Assembly: GCA_030847615.1 (NCBI GenBank)
Contig: JAUMIR010000003.1
Coordinates: forward strand, 282,528,265 to 282,592,264
Direction of reading: 5' to 3'
DNA length: 64,000 bases
Source of the DNA: Gambelia wislizenii
Taxonomy: Eukaryota > Chordata > Lepidosauria > Squamata > Crotaphytidae
Shown here: piece by piece, positions 34,792 to 48,486 of the stretch
Numbering within the stretch: the first letter of the stretch is position 1
Layout of the letters: every line of letters begins with the position of its first letter
Position numbers and translations under genes: made by a program
The notes under the pieces: generated by a model
Databases searched by the model: none
What the model was told of the DNA's origin: nothing
Seen by the model: only the letters and a program-made list of their open reading frames with translations

Positions 34792-36886
34792 TAAGAGTCC
34801 TCCCTCTGAAGCTGCTTTGCTCCCGTAGTTGACATTTAAAAATACTACTACTCCAGTGAAAGTGAGACGAATTGAAAACAATGAGATGCTAAACTTTATC
34901 CACCCTCCTCTACTTATCATCTGCAATGATTTGAAAAGCTCCCTCCAGCAATTGGTCATGATGACTGGAGGATTCTGGGAGCTGTAATCCAAAAAATAAC
35001 AAGATGACAGCCTGTTCATGAATTACGGTGATCATAAGTCTGACTCAAACCATTGCAATTCACATTTATGGTCCCTCCTCCCAAAAGTCCCCTCAAGCCC
35101 TACCTTTTAAGCTGTGTAGCCCCCCTCCTTGCACACAGAGCCATTTCTGTGTTGCCAGAAAGCATAGAGGTGAGCAGGGACAAGTCCAGCTACAGGAGAA
35201 TTACTGGACATGTTCCCACTCATCCCCCTCTCTCAGAAGTGGCCATGTTGGAGGAGCTCATGATATTTCCAAGGTCTGCCTACAAAATCAGAAGTCAGTC
35301 AGTCATGACTGGGTGATTTGTTAATGGCCATCATAACAGATCACTTCAGAGATGGCATTCTTTTTCATTAAAGTTATTTCAGTAAACTCTATCTCTGAGG
35401 TGATCGATAACATGACAGAAGGAAAGAAATGCATAATTGCCAATATGGGACTAGTCATCACTCTGCCCACTATTCATGTTTAAAAAGCTGGTTGGCATTT
35501 TATTCCTCACCACCCACCCTGAATCTTTCATATAGATGTTTTGGGGCTTTGATCTTATATGTTACAAATATTCAGCATATTTTAATGACCATACAGTGCA
35601 AGCCTATACATTATCTGTTCAGAAGTAAACCCCACTTAGTCCAGTGGGGCTTGTTCCCAGGAGAGCACATATCCAGTGGTACCCTTAAACTTGTAAGTTG
35701 CGAGAAAATAAAAATCCACAGGGTTCCATTTTGTGCATATAGTTTTGCATGAGAAGAGTCTTCTATAGTCTTTCTCATCCTCCACTGTTCCTTCTTAAGT
35801 CCCTTGTTCAATACCAGCAATCACCAAGTGACTTCACTTATAGGCCCACCTATACTGAATGCCACCTTTATAGGACAGGAGCATGTTCTCATTGCACAAG
35901 ATCAAGCTACGGTGGAAACAGTATGCATGACTTCTGATCTGGCTACCTTCACTGATAATGTAGACCAGGGCCTTATATAATCATGTCAGAAGCTCTACAG
36001 TATCACTGACTTTACATGAAGTTAGAGCATGGCTCTAAAGAGCCAGCAACATTCTCCATTTGTCCCATTGGGTGAGAGGGTACAACCAGAGATGATCCAA
36101 GGCTATCACATAGGCAAAACATTTCAGAGATTTATTTGAAGCACAGCAGCTGAACAGGGAATCCGGTCTTTGAGATGAAGCCACAATACACAAGAAATCA
36201 AAGGAAAATGAATGGATTTCAGGGACAATAAAATACAACATTGCAGTGCAGAACAACTTGGATTTGGGCATGCATAATATGATGTTGTCTCTCATAAGAC
36301 ATGCAGTATGCAAAATTCACTACATTTGTCCCTTTCTAAAATATTGCATTTGCCCCCTAACCTTCCACCAGCTCTCTAGTTAGACCATTCTGTGTTCGCA
36401 GTTGGGTTTGGCCTAAAGACTGAGGAAGAGAGACTTACTACCTTAGTAAACCACAGAAGCTCTATTCTAAGAAGAATGTTCCTGAAGACTGTGGTGAAGG
36501 TTGAAGATGATTGACTCAGGGTCTCATATCTATTTTTACATCTACATATTCCATTCCATATCTCTATACCCTTATCTTCAGTACCCCTAGAGTCTGAAGC
36601 AGGATCTGAGTAATATAGCACTATCATACCATCCCACTCTCCACCTCCCTTCACTGAACCATGTTTCTATACTCCAAGACTATTATAATAGCCTCCCTCT
36701 TCATGAGGCTATAAAAAAATTTAGTTAGACAGTTCCCCCACTGCACACTTCTATTTGTTGTAATTTTAAACTCATCAAGTGAAGATAATCTGTGTTGTAT
36801 ACTGTGTCTTGCATACACCAACCACAATACAGTGTCATCATTTGGGTGGGGGGAACTATGTCACATATTTCTTGTGTCACATATCC

Positions 36887-37100
36887 CTTTCACATGACAC
36901 AATTATAGCACTTCAATTCCACTCTGCCATGATTCCATCCTATGGAAGCCTTAGATTTGTAGTTTCACACGGTATTTAGAATCCTCTGCTACAGAGCTCT
37001 AATTCCTTACAAAACTAGAAATCCCAGAATTCCATAGGCTGCAGCCATGGCACTTAAAGTAGAAGCAAGCTTCTATAATAGTGTACTGTACTATGAAAGT
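36887..37100. mobile_element. Palindromic MITE, core family, copy 4
   Basis: The left arm CTTTCACATGACACAATTAT pairs with the right arm TGTACTGTACTATGAAAG. Core: AAACTAGAAATCCCAGAATT, GCTGCAGCCATGGCACTTAA. Confidence 0.75.
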
Positions 37101-37917
37101 GTGCTTTTGGCTCTCCTGTTAGGTTGGAAAACCTCAAATTTGTTATACTTCTGTTGGACCTTTTGGTATTCAACAAGTTGTCTGAACTCTTTCTGAATAA
37201 GAATACAACCATCAGAGCAGTACTAATAGTTTGAACCCACTCTCCTGTGGGAGCAGGGGGGAATAATCATGCAAGGCATTCCCATATAACATACTAGTTT
37301 TTCCAAAGTTTTAAGATTTTACTTTAGTGTTTTAAATAGTTGTGTTCTATTGGCTTTAAACTCTCTGGATGAAATTGGTTCATGTCTTCATGTTTTTCTT
37401 CACAGCTAAACAGACTAGAGAGTCCAATAAAACCAGGCAAGCTTTACATTTAAAAGAATTTCCAAGTACCACAGGATTCTCTGTAGAATGACAAGCAAAG
37501 GCAACATAGCAGTTTTGGTCTGCCACTTAGATCCTGAGGCCCTGATGCAACGCTCGTAGATGTAATTTAAAATGGACTAATTTCAGTTTCCTGTGAAAGT
37601 CATTTCAAAGGCCCAAGCTTCTCCATGACTTCTCAAATGGTTTTAATGCCTCAGTAAAACCACAGAAGCTCTAAAATAAAAGCAAACATTGGGGCATTAG
37701 GTCACAGCTTAAAAGTACCAGAGCCTTTAAAAAGAGCCTAAGTAACTTTGGCAATGATATTGAAACCTGAGGTGCACCATTACCCTGTGTACTCTTCAGT
37801 TATATGAGGAAAGACTGCCAAAGGGCTGTATGAGGTAATCTCAAAGCTGCCACACAAGCCAAATATTTCAAAAACCAACTGTGTCCGGCAAAATACATAA
37901 ATGAATACAGACTTCCC

Positions 37918-38022
37918 CAACCTGGTGCCCTCCAGATGTTTTGGATGATAAATACTCATAATCTCCAGCCAGCATGGCTATTTGAGTTGTCATCTAACAC
38001 CTCTGGAGGACACCAGGATGGT
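37918..38022. repeat. Short palindromic repeat with GCCCTCCAGATGT end
   Basis: CCTGGTGCCCTCCAGATGTT is mirrored by CACCTCTGGAGGACACCAGG. Same type as 24780. Confidence 0.6.
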
Positions 38023-38322
38023 GAAGGATGAAATAATGGGTTTACCTAAAATTATTTCTGTGCCAGGTAAGATAGGAAGAGGCTAACTCCAAACTTTTTG
38101 TAGACTTTCAGGGGTTTAAAGGCCAACTTTTCCCAGCTTCAGAAGGTAAACACTCTTAGGTAAACACAAGGCATAACATCTGTTGCACTTAATCATTTGG
38201 TTGCTGTAGTACTCTGCTTATGGAATTCAGTTGCAGCTGATTATCAGCAGGCTCCATCATTAACAAAAGAAGCAGAAACTGAGGAGCATCCAATGGAATC
38301 CACAGAAGAAACAAAAGCTCAA

Positions 38323-38480
38323 ATGATGATGATGATGATAATAATAATAATAATAATTATTATTATTATTATTTATACCCCGCCCCTCTGTTAAAACAAT
38401 CGGGGCGGATTGCAAAAATTAAAATATGACACAGATAAAAATCCTTGAACACCCCCCACCCCCACCCTCCCCCATAAAAA
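38323..38480 (-). repeat. GAT/ATA microsatellite with LINE 3' tail
   Basis: (GATGAT)n then (ATA)n/(TAT)n at 38323-38376, followed by TATACCCCGCCCCTCTG and ATCGGGGCGGATTGCAAAA. This is the reverse complement of a LINE 3' terminus whose tail expanded into the microsatellite. Confidence 0.65.
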
Positions 38481-39194
38481 AATATTAAACAAATGTAAAT
38501 TAAAAGCAATGGTCTAAAATCACCTTCTATTTTCTATTTCCTTTTCTATTAATAAAACAACCATCTTTTGAGCATCTTTAGACATGTTGATCATTAACAG
38601 GCCATCAGGTGGGCTCTGAAGACTCATCTGATTTCCTTGGCTGTGTTTTGGTTGGTTTTTTAAAAAGAGTTTTAAATAATCTTGTAATACAGCAGAAATA
38701 TATTAAGCATTAATCCTAACCCACCTACCCCTTTCCAGTATTGTCTTTCTCCCTCTTCCTTTGGTAACTTTAGAGACATTCCACTGCCTATGAATCTACA
38801 GTTGACAGTTTACTCACATTTACAGACACAGCTTAGGCAGAGAAGATAACTAGGTCACAGACAAATGGGAAAGGGACAGGGAAGGTGGTACCATTCTAAC
38901 AATGTTCAGATGCCCAACCTAAGCTAACCTTTAAATGGTTTCAAGAAAGTAGACTAAATAGATATTTTTTTTCACTTCCCAGTGATGGCTGGTGAAATTA
39001 GTCTGAATATTAAAAATTATCCCCAAAATAGGTTCAGTACCTTGGATAGCTCCTTAAAAGTTCAGACCAACACCCAGATTTCACTGACCCTCCAGCCTAC
39101 ATAGCTTCCTCTTAGCAATGAACACTATGTTCTCTTTTGTGATAAGCTTAACAAGGCCACCCAGGAAGTTCCATTTCTGTAAGATCTGCTCACT

Positions 39195-39570
39195 AGGACC
39201 CGGCTAGTGTAGTTTGCTGAGGACATGAGAGAGAGCCTTCTCAATGGCTGCTCCCACCCTCTGGAACTCCCTTCCTCAGGAGGCCAGGTTAGCCCCCTCC
39301 CTGCTTTCCTTTTGTCAGCAGGCAAAGATGTTTTTATCCAGGCAGGTTTTTTAATATGTAGCTGAATTAGCAGAGGCGTTTTATTAGGGTGCCTTTTTCC
39401 TTTTATTTTTTCACATATATGTTTTATATAATTTTAAATTGTGATGATTTTAGTTGTTTTTAACTTTTAATTGCATGTTGTATTTTATTATTTTGTGAGC
39501 CACTTTGGATCCCATTCTGAGAGAAAGGCAGCATATAAATTAAATAAATAAATAAATAAATAAATAAAAG
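39195..39570 (+). mobile_element. L2-like LINE 3' end with (AAAT)n tail
   Basis: GAGAGAGCCTTCTCAATGGC, TCTGGAACTCCCTTCCTCAG, GAGCCACTTTGGATCCCATT and GAAAGGCAGCATATAAATTA end in (AAATA)n. Typical L2-like 3' UTR in sense orientation. Confidence 0.8.
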
Positions 39571-40399
39571 GACCACTCATAGAATGCATGATCTGTGCTC
39601 ACATCCATTATTCCATTCCAGCGGCAAATGTCTTAGCATTTTGTTAGAGAGAAATCCCATGCTGTCTGAAGTAGAAAAATGATATATTTCATTACCTCAT
39701 GTGAGAGGAGTAATTAGTGGGCTGGACCATAATATATGGACTAGAGTCCCTCCATGTTCAAGGCCTCTCCAATATTTGTTATGCTCCAGTATGTTTATCA
39801 GTGGAACACCTAATAAGGTGTTTAGTGTGAGTGCAAAATGATTTTCTGTTGAATTAGTTGCTGTTGTCACTTCTGATGTTTGCAAGAATACAGTGAAAAT
39901 AGATTTTCCTTGGGTTTTTTCCCAGGCTGTGAGGCCATGTTCTGAAATAATTTCTTTCTGACGTTTTGCCTGCATCTGTGGCTGGCATCCATATGGTCCA
40001 GTTATATGAGAATCTGTGCATCCATGGAAAGGTCTTCACTGCATGCAGGAATCTGATACTACCAGGGCATCCAGACCAGACATAGTCCTTAGCTATTGCT
40101 AGAAGGCAATTTTAGAGAGCTTGAATTCTGGCTTAAGGTCATCAAATGGTTTTAAAGAGGTCCTTCTTATCAATAAGCAGTGCTTTGGACTGAGTTGGGC
40201 CTCTGTTGCAGTTATACATATTGTAGCACATAGTTTTAATTAGTTAATTTTGATCTGTTTTATTTTGTTTCAGGATTTAAGTTTTGTTGTGTGCTGCCTT
40301 TGAGGGATTACCTTTTTAAAAGTTTTCTAAACTTTTATATTAATAAATAAAATAGGATCCCTGCTCTGCATGTTTTGATATGTATCCACCCCGACACAT

Positions 40400-40403
<4 letters not shown>

Positions 40404-40479
<76 letters not shown>
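40404..40479. repeat. Compound (CT)n(CA)n microsatellite
   Basis: About 23 CT units followed by about 15 CA units. Likely highly polymorphic. Confidence 0.95.
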
Positions 40480-40481
<2 letters not shown>

Positions 40482-42943
40482 GTGGGGTTTTTTTGCATCT
40501 AACTTTCTTCCAAGCCCTACATCACTTTTCTCTGTTTTCCTGTGTATGAAGCAGGCAATGGCCATTACATTTAACATCAGCCAACTATTTGGCACTTAAG
40601 AATTAGAGGAGATGCAAAGACATCAGTCATATGCTTTCTACTTTGCAGCTAGCAATCAGTGTAGCCTGGGGTGGAAGCATAACAGGAAGAGAGTGCTGGC
40701 TGGGGATGGTGGGGTTTTAGTCCAACACGTCTGGAGGGCACCAGATTTGGGAACAGCTGTTAAAGTTTCTGTGTTTACGTGATGTAGAAATATCAAGGCA
40801 AGAGTTACTAGGATTCTCCATGACAAGGTTCAATTGTTCTGATCACTGTGCTCCACTCCCACAACCCACCAGTAATTTTCATAGGGAAGGCATACTAATG
40901 GGTTTTTGTTTTTGTTTTTTTCATTTTGAACTTCATTTTGGGGTCAAAAAGGTGGTAGCTTAGAAATAATTTTATAAACACAATTTGTGATGTGAACCTC
41001 CAAAGCAGTTGCCACTTTAAGTTGCCGTTAGAAGAAGCACCCTCCATAATGAAATAGCTACTGTTGGAATTTTACAGTTTGCTCTGTAATTTTCCAGTTC
41101 CTCATATTCAAATCTGAAAGGTAATAGAATACTGTGTTGTATGCCTGCTGCTCACAGTGACAAAATTGTTGTTTGGTATACTCCACCTTCCTTGAAGCCC
41201 TGAATAATCCAGAAAATGACACTGCTGTTCAAAAAGGGTGTATTAAGCAAGGATTCAATGTTTATTTTATTATTCACATGGAAAGGTGTTGTGGAAAAAG
41301 AAGAGTGGCCAGCCAGAACTGTTGGTGAGAAATGGTGTTTGAGCATGCCGTCACCAAAGCCACTCTTTTAAGGGTAAGCAGAGGCAAAGTTTAAATCTCT
41401 TAGCTGGAGGACATGATATTTGCTGTATGAGCTAGCCCCAAGATGACGGCTTTGGTGTGAACCCAGGTTGTACTCCGAAATACCTGAAGGAGTACATAAA
41501 TTTATAAAACTTGGACATAGTTGTTATTTAGCTTAAGAAGAAATGGGGGGGGGGAGGTCAAATAAGTGGAATGCCTAAAAAAAAGTGGCAAGAGAAAAAC
41601 CACACAAAGTGGAGAGAAGAACATGAGAATCTTAGGAGCTGGACAGCCTGACTATGTTGATGCCAAGGAAGAGATTGAAATGATTGACAAAAAGACTGAA
41701 TGTTCACATTTCATTTAATTTTTTAAGCCTCTCTTTCAACTAATTCAAAACAATTGTCAAAATAATAATGCAATTGTACCACTTGGCAGAATGAGTTTGG
41801 CAGAGAGTTCTGCTAGATTAAAATGACAAAAAGTGTGTTGCAATTTTCCTGGATCTCACATCTTAGCAGCAATTGACTCATGTTAGGAAGGGAATCGAAT
41901 TAGCATAAATACATGGCTAATTAATTGATTGTTGCCACTATCCATCACTCCTTCAGTTTTGGTTTTGGTTTTGTTTTGGAAAAGAGAGAGAGAGAGAGAG
42001 AGTCTTTGTAGGACTTTTTAGACATGAGTTATAACTGTACAGTGGCCCAAACCTCTCCTAAAAGCTATCTCATATTGCTAGTTACTGGCATATGGCCTTC
42101 AATATTGACTCACATCCTGCTTCTCCTTTTTTAGAAATACTTCCAGCAACATGTGGCATCACAGTGAGATTCAGCCCCTATAAATGTCAAGTACTTAAAA
42201 GAAGAGGGCAGTGTCTCATCTGTAGTGATCCTGTATGAGCTGGCTCATATCATAACAACTCTGTGGCTCAAAAAAATTGGGGCTGCCATTGACAGAGCCC
42301 TCCAGTATATTCTGCTTGCAGTCACAACACAATAATAGTATCCATCTAGCAACTCCAAATTTACCAAAAGCATGAGCTAAAATGCAGAACTGGTTGCACT
42401 GTCCATGTGCCCTTAAGGCACATACACTACATTCATACTTTCCAGAAGCATCCTGTAACTTCCACCTTTCTGAATAGCAACCCTGAAATGTGTATATGTA
42501 GCTGTATAAGTGAATACATGTATATTTTTAATTTCATATAACAGGATTTTAACAGAAGTTTTAAAATGCAAAGTAGTTTAACTGAGTAAGACTTTCACGA
42601 CCATTCCTTTGGCCCATTATGTAGACACTTGAACTGCACCTTTTCTACTCTTATTGAAGTTTACATTCCAGACTCATCCCTTTAATGCTGCCCCTATCAA
42701 GAGGTAGAGTAAGGCAGTCACCTCAGGTGACAGATACTCCAAGGTGAGAAGCAGCAGACTGAGCTGGGTGTATCTTGCTCCATGCACTTGACTACTGTCC
42801 TCAGGTACATTGGAGGACACTAGAAATAAGTGAGATTCAGCTGCCAGGCTGGTTGGTCTTTGCATACAGAATTGTGGGAGACACCAGTTTTTCCTTCACC
42901 ACAGCCAGTAGAGTGTCTCAGACAATTCTGAAAGACTGGTGAG

Positions 42944-43159
42944 ATTATCACACTACACTGTTATAGCGCTATTATTCCACTTTAACTGCACTGGTTACCT
43001 CCTGTGGAATCCTGGGATTTGCTGTTTAGGGTGGGGCATTTAAAACTCTCAGCCAGAGAGCTCTTAGGCCTCACTAAACTACAAACCCCAGGGTTCCACA
43101 GGGAGCAGCTGCATCATTTGAAGTGGGATAATAGCACTATAACAGTGTAGTGTGATAAG
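42944..43159. mobile_element. Palindromic MITE, core family, copy 5
   Basis: TTATCACACTACACTGTTAT at the left, ATAACAGTGTAGTGTGATAA at the right: perfect 20-bp ends. Core AAACTACAAACCCCAGGGTT. One of the best-preserved copies. Confidence 0.85.
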
Positions 43160-44322
43160 TCTCTGGGTGTAATTGTGCTAGATGATAGCCTCTGGTTATC
43201 ACCTTAGAAGCCCTTATGGACTGGGAAGCAATATAGAAATACCTTTAAATGAATGAATGATTAAACGAATGAATGAATAAGCTTTTTGCGGGGTTGTCTA
43301 AATGGTCAAAAGACCCTCATGGAATTTGCTGGGAATGCTACCTGTCTAAATGGGATTGTGTATCAATCCACACTATTCAGAAGGAGGGATGCCCAAAACG
43401 GCAAAAACAACACAGGAGAAGCCTTCATGGCTTTCCCCATGCTTTTTAAAAAAAAACTGCGAGGGGTGTGTGTGCATTCCTGCTCATTAGGACAAATCAA
43501 ACGACAAGCGATTCGAAGGGAAGCACAAATCTGATTGGCTGGGTGAGAGCGGGGGCAGGGCTTACTAACAGGGCAAGCTACCGCTACCACCATGTTGGAT
43601 TTTAGCCTTGGCAAGTGATTGCTAAGGAAATAAAATGCGGTGATTATTTTTTGTTTTGATTTCCTGTTAAATTGGAAAATCACTATATTGCTCCAGCACA
43701 CCTTGGATGAATTTAAAAAAAAAGTGGCGGCAGCAAAGAACTAATGCAAGTAAATCACTTGCGGCCACCATCTGGAGTGTGAGGCTTATGGGGGCATCTG
43801 AGGTCAAAAACACAGTTAAGACATGTTGCTGCTGCTGCGAAATGCCATTACTACTAGGTACTCCAGGGGGTTTTCCCCTTGTGTAGAAGGGCCCTGTGAT
43901 TATTTTGGCTTCCCGAGTGCTAAGTGGAGAAATTACTGCAGTGACTGACATATCACAAATTTCAATTTTATAATATTTCAATTTTAAAGTTTCAGCTTTT
44001 AGATTGTAAAACTTAAAATTACATTATCTTGAATCAACTCCAAAGTGATAACAATACAGCTCAAATGGTACTCGGATCCCAAGGATAGGCAAAGTAAATT
44101 GCATAGCCTGTATTCAGTATATTGTCCCTATTCAACAAATCAGAGCTTTCCTTTCTTAAAAAGAAAAGCTCACTGACATTTTCCGGCCCTTTACCACTGC
44201 TGTATTTTCCATCCAAAATGACTAGTCCATGGGTAATTTATAACACAGCAGTAGTGTGATGTACAATCTGGAGGGAAAGTATTGACAGGCTGCCAAAACA
44301 GCCTCTGCTGTAACTTTGTATG

Positions 44323-44556
44323 CATGTGCCTTCAAGTCGCCTGTCGACTTATAGTGACCCCATGCATTTCATAGGGTTTTCTTAGGCAGGGAATACTCAG
44401 AGGTGATTTTGCCAGTTCCTTCCTCTGAAATATAGCCCACAGCACCTGGTATTCATTGGGGGGGGGGAGGGTCTCCAATCCAATTATTAACCAGAGCTCA
44501 CCCTGCTTAGCTTTCAGGATTGGGCAGGATCTGGTGTCATTAGGGTTTTTAGCCCT
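44323..44556 (-). repeat. 5S-rRNA-derived SINE, second copy
   Basis: The + strand reads GTGCCTTCAAGTCGCCTGTC and TTTTGCCAGTTCCTTCCTCT, then CAGCACCTGGTATTCATTGG. The 5S half follows reversed: CACCCTGCTTAGCTTTCAGG, GGGCAGGATCTGG. A G-run interrupts it at about 44459. Confidence 0.88.
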
Positions 44557-45185
44557 CTTCTGCTGTAACTACCGGTACTAGATAATATTTAGAGCGGGGT
44601 GGGGAACATGTGGTTCTCCATGGTTTGAGCCAGCATAGCTAATGGTGAGTGATGGTGGGAGCTGCAGTCCAAAAACATCTGGAGGGATTATTCCCATTCC
44701 TCGTTTAGATTAAATTTTGCTACATATTGGATAGCAGCCCTTTTGGGAAGTTTCATATGTCCCAGCATCATTCAGACTGGTGCAGCAATCTGATGTTTTC
44801 AGTACTGGGAGAGGTCACATCGTGTTCTCTCAGTATGCTGTGTAACTTTTTGTATGTAGCACTGTCCCCTTGGTCAGTTCAGCCATGCCATTTGGCAGCT
44901 GACACCTTTTTAGCCAGAGAATGTTAAATTGCAAAATGGGCCAGCTGTATTAGAGCCACCTGGATTATGCAAAAGTACTCTTTTTGTGGATACAAATTAA
45001 AGCTTAATATGATCCAAAGCAGGCATAAAGTATACATGAGAAGTTGTGACATTATGGAGCTACTGATGTAGTGAGCAACATTGATGATTCCATAATTTAA
45101 TGCTGAGTCTTGGCTGGTGTAGATAAAGGTCTGGGCCAGAATCTCTTTATTGCCACCTACTGGCCAATATAAAAGTTGAGAATAA

Positions 45186-45498
45186 GGAGATTTTCAGACA
45201 GCTAAAATCAGCCTCTTGCCCTGCAAGCAGCCTCCGGAGCAGTAACGATGCTGCTACGCAGCAAGGGTCCATTTTGGGCGACGCCGTTTCTCTCTTGGCG
45301 TCGTCCGTGAGTGTTGTGGCTAGCATTGGAGGTGGCCGTGCTGTTTTTCACTCACGGAAGTTAGCCGCAACACTCACAGACGATGCCGAGAGAGAAACGG
45401 TGTCGTCCAAAATGGACCCTTGCCGCGCAGCAGCCTCGTTACTGCTCCGGAGGCTGCTTGCGCGGCAAGAGGCTGATTTTAGCCGTCTGAAAATCTCC
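45186..45498. mobile_element. Long GC-rich hairpin MITE (313 bp), 3-bp duplication TAA
   Basis: Almost the whole element is an inverted repeat. The left begins GGAGATTTTCAGACAGC, the right ends GCCGTCTGAAAATCTCC, and arms of about 135 bp surround a spacer of about 38 bp. It is flanked by TAA on both sides (45183-45185 and 45499-45501). Arms are CpG-rich, for example GGCGACGCCG, TGCTACGCAGC. No coding capacity; the open frame at 45274 arises from the palindrome. PIF-Harbinger type suggested. Confidence 0.85.
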
Positions 45499-46458
45499 TA
45501 AGCCACAGCAACCTTCTTGGAAGATATTCTCCTTCCAATTACAGCAACTGTGTTCTTCCACCATGTATTGATGTTTGGAAGAACAATGAGTATACAAGAA
45601 GGATCAAGTGGTGAAGCTTCTTTACCTTACATCCCCTCCCTCCCTAATCAAAGCTTATTATATGAAACTATTAAATATTGTGCAACACACTTGCACTGTT
45701 TAATTATGGTTGTTGCATTTTTTAAAAGAAGTCAAACACAACATTTTTGTGGCAGTAAAACATGACAGGACCTGAATGGTGGTACAGTGCTTTGTATCTA
45801 ATAGCTTGCTTAGCATGAGGCTGGAAGCCGAGAACTTGTGTCTAACTAAGCACAGCGTGTAATTCTCACCCTGAAGTGTTTTATTGCTGTCATTAACTAT
45901 CTAGATATTCTTTCTCACACCATGAAAGGCAGAAATAGCACTTGTTCTTTGGAAAAACCTTGAACATGGAGTGTGTAGGCTACCAAAGTATCCACCACTT
46001 TGTTCCTTTTATACCTTTTGGAAAACCTATTTTGCTTGAAGACTAGAGGAATCTACCCCCCTCTCCCGTTACTTTGATTGCCCTTAAATTGGTTTTGTAA
46101 GATGTGGGCTACCATTATTAAAGTTTTGTAAGATGTGGGCTAGCATTATTAAATATTAAAGAAACACCTAATGATCTCCTTTTGGTGAGGTCACTGGAAT
46201 GGACAGGGGCCTAATCTTCATTTTGATTCAGTGGCTTTGTTTCAGAAAATCTGTACTGATGTAATGATATGGTGATGGAGCTTCTTGATTGGTTCAGCTA
46301 CCTAACTTTTGACACAGGGACTTGGAATCCAGAAAACCTTCTGAAAGTAATAAGCTAAACTGCTCTGATAATAGGCAAAACTTGGAAAAAATTATTTTGG
46401 GTGACAGTTCCCAGAAAGCTCCCAACTCTGTTAGCTGGAATGTTCTGGGAGTTGTAGG

Positions 46459-47073
46459 ACATTATCAGACTAGCATCTAAAAGTGCTGTAATTCCACAAA
46501 TGAGGATAGTGCAAACATCATGGCATTATTACACTTACTATCGTGTGTTGCTGTAATCACACAAAAGAAATGCCACAGAATTATCTCATGACAACCACTA
46601 GTGCTTTAAGAACAGGAGTTTACTTCCTTGGTTTAGCATGGACGAGATTTTAGTGGTTCTCATGAGAAGACACAAGCGTGCTTAAAACTCCAAAAACATC
46701 TTAATTAACAAAGTAAATTAACACACAAACACTGAAACAAACCTAAAACATGGAAACTAAACAGGACAGTTCATAAAAAGAGCATCCTGTGCTTCGTTTT
46801 TGTATTCTCACCCAGAAGTTTTCTCGCTGAGGACCACCCATTCATGCTGTAATCTCATGATTACAATGGGACGTGGGTTTGCACACCATCAATAGCATGA
46901 AAAAAACAATATTGATATCTATTGACGGCTTGTCCTGTCAATTACAAGCAACACCTTTTTCGCAGCTGGAGCACGGAGTAAGCATGTGAAGGTGATGATG
47001 TTGTGCAATAGTGGGGTCCATTTGCGCTACCATGATGTCGTAATCCCACAATTTTTGCCACATCTGATAAAGT
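46459..47073 (-). mobile_element. Non-autonomous DNA element, family H copy 2
   Basis: Reverse-orientation relative of 23124: its right end TTTTTGCCACATCTGATAAA reverses to the left end of copy 1. Shared: TTAAGAACAGGAGTTTACTT, CTCATGAGAAGACACAAGCG, ACCACCCATTCATGCTG. No ORF. Confidence 0.65.
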
Positions 47074-47089
47074 CTGTAGTTCAAAGCCT

Positions 47090-47620
47090 AAGGCGTTTAC
47101 CACACAGAGATCCAAAGGTGCAGTGATTTCATCTTGTAAATGACGGATTTATGTGTGTTTTGCACCACATGTATCAGCCCATTCCGGAACAGGGCAGAAG
47201 AACAAGCGAGTTTAGCGTTTTTTGCACACCACATTGGCGTTCCCTGCCCCTCCTTCCCGTCATTTTTCCATTTCTGTGTCAGTCTCCTCCTTCTCATGTC
47301 ACTTCCTGACGTGATTGTGCGCCTGAGCAATCTTGTTGATCTATCTGTGTTTGCGTTTGGATTTTGCGCAATCTCACGATACTTTGGCCTCTGCCCAGGA
47401 TTTTCCGCAAGTAGGTCTCAACAAAATGGCCACCAGCACCTTTTCCAGCGATTAAGAGTTATTGATGGGGGGAAATCATCAATAGGTTGTAGTGCACCAG
47501 AAAACGAACAGAGACAGAGGGAACACTGAATACATATGGTGTCATGTGGGCCGCGAAAATTCAACCAAAGACTGAAGCGCTTTCATGACGGAAAAAAAGC
47601 CTTGTGTGGCAAACGCCTTA
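47090..47620. mobile_element. Non-autonomous DNA element with AAGGCGTTT ends
   Basis: Inverted ends AAGGCGTTTACCACACA and TGTGTGGCAAACGCCTT. About 0.53 kb, CpG-rich relative to its surroundings. It directly abuts the family H element ending at 47073. No clear target duplication. Confidence 0.7.
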
Positions 47621-48486
47621 ATCCAATTGTTAGTACCAATTAAACTATACCCATTGAATCAATGAGACTTACAGTATATAAGTCCTGACTTGCATATTTT
47701 TGAAGGAAAGGAAAGTTGCAGGAAAAAATAGACAGAGAGAAAACGTACCAAAAACAAGTTTGATGTCCAAACAGCTTGTTTGCCCTAATGTGCTTCCCTT
47801 TCTATCCTTGTATACATTTTCTGTATAGTCACAACTGGACTGAACACAGAGCCAAAACTAGGGCCCTTTGATTTGAGTTGCTCAAAGGGTATGCATTTGT
47901 CATCACTCTAAGTGGTGAAGAAGTGCTAGCAAATGCAGATCACAAACTCAGCTGTCACTGCCATTTTGAGTTCTGTAAGCCAGACATCCACAGACAATGC
48001 AGTGTTTGAAATCTGTCCAAGATTTTTTGTTCCCACTTGATATGATTTGTAAAGATAGCCCACAGATTCCTAGATTCATAGGACTGAAATAAATGCCCAA
48101 ATGTCTCATTGTAAACAGTGTGGCGCAATAGCATCAGTAATGGCCTTCTAACTAAGGACAACAGTCCCTTGGAGCAATGCTTTACAAATCCATACCCTTG
48201 TGTTATGTTTCCATGATGGGTGATGTTATTTTGGTTGAGATCATGCATTGGCCTTTTAGAGAAATAGATCAAAAGGAAACCTTTCCTCTATACAGTAAAA
48301 AAAAGGTAGAGAGGGGGAAGTAGAGGAAGAATATATATCTGATTAGTCAATTGCTGCTGTCCCTGTAATGGCTCATAGTATTTAGGGGAAATTGAGCTTC
48401 CCATAGGGATCTATAAAGCTGCCTGGCTTCTCCTCCACAACCCTCAAGAAACTAGTGGATCCCCCAGAGTGTATTCATGACACCCA

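Noticed and set aside
40335..40599. Arg-Glu-rich and Leu-Ser-rich open frames
   Set aside because: Translation of the CT/CA microsatellite on each strand.
45274..45501. 75-codon open frame in a GC-rich region
   Set aside because: It lies entirely in the hairpin MITE and arises from its CpG-rich palindromic arms.
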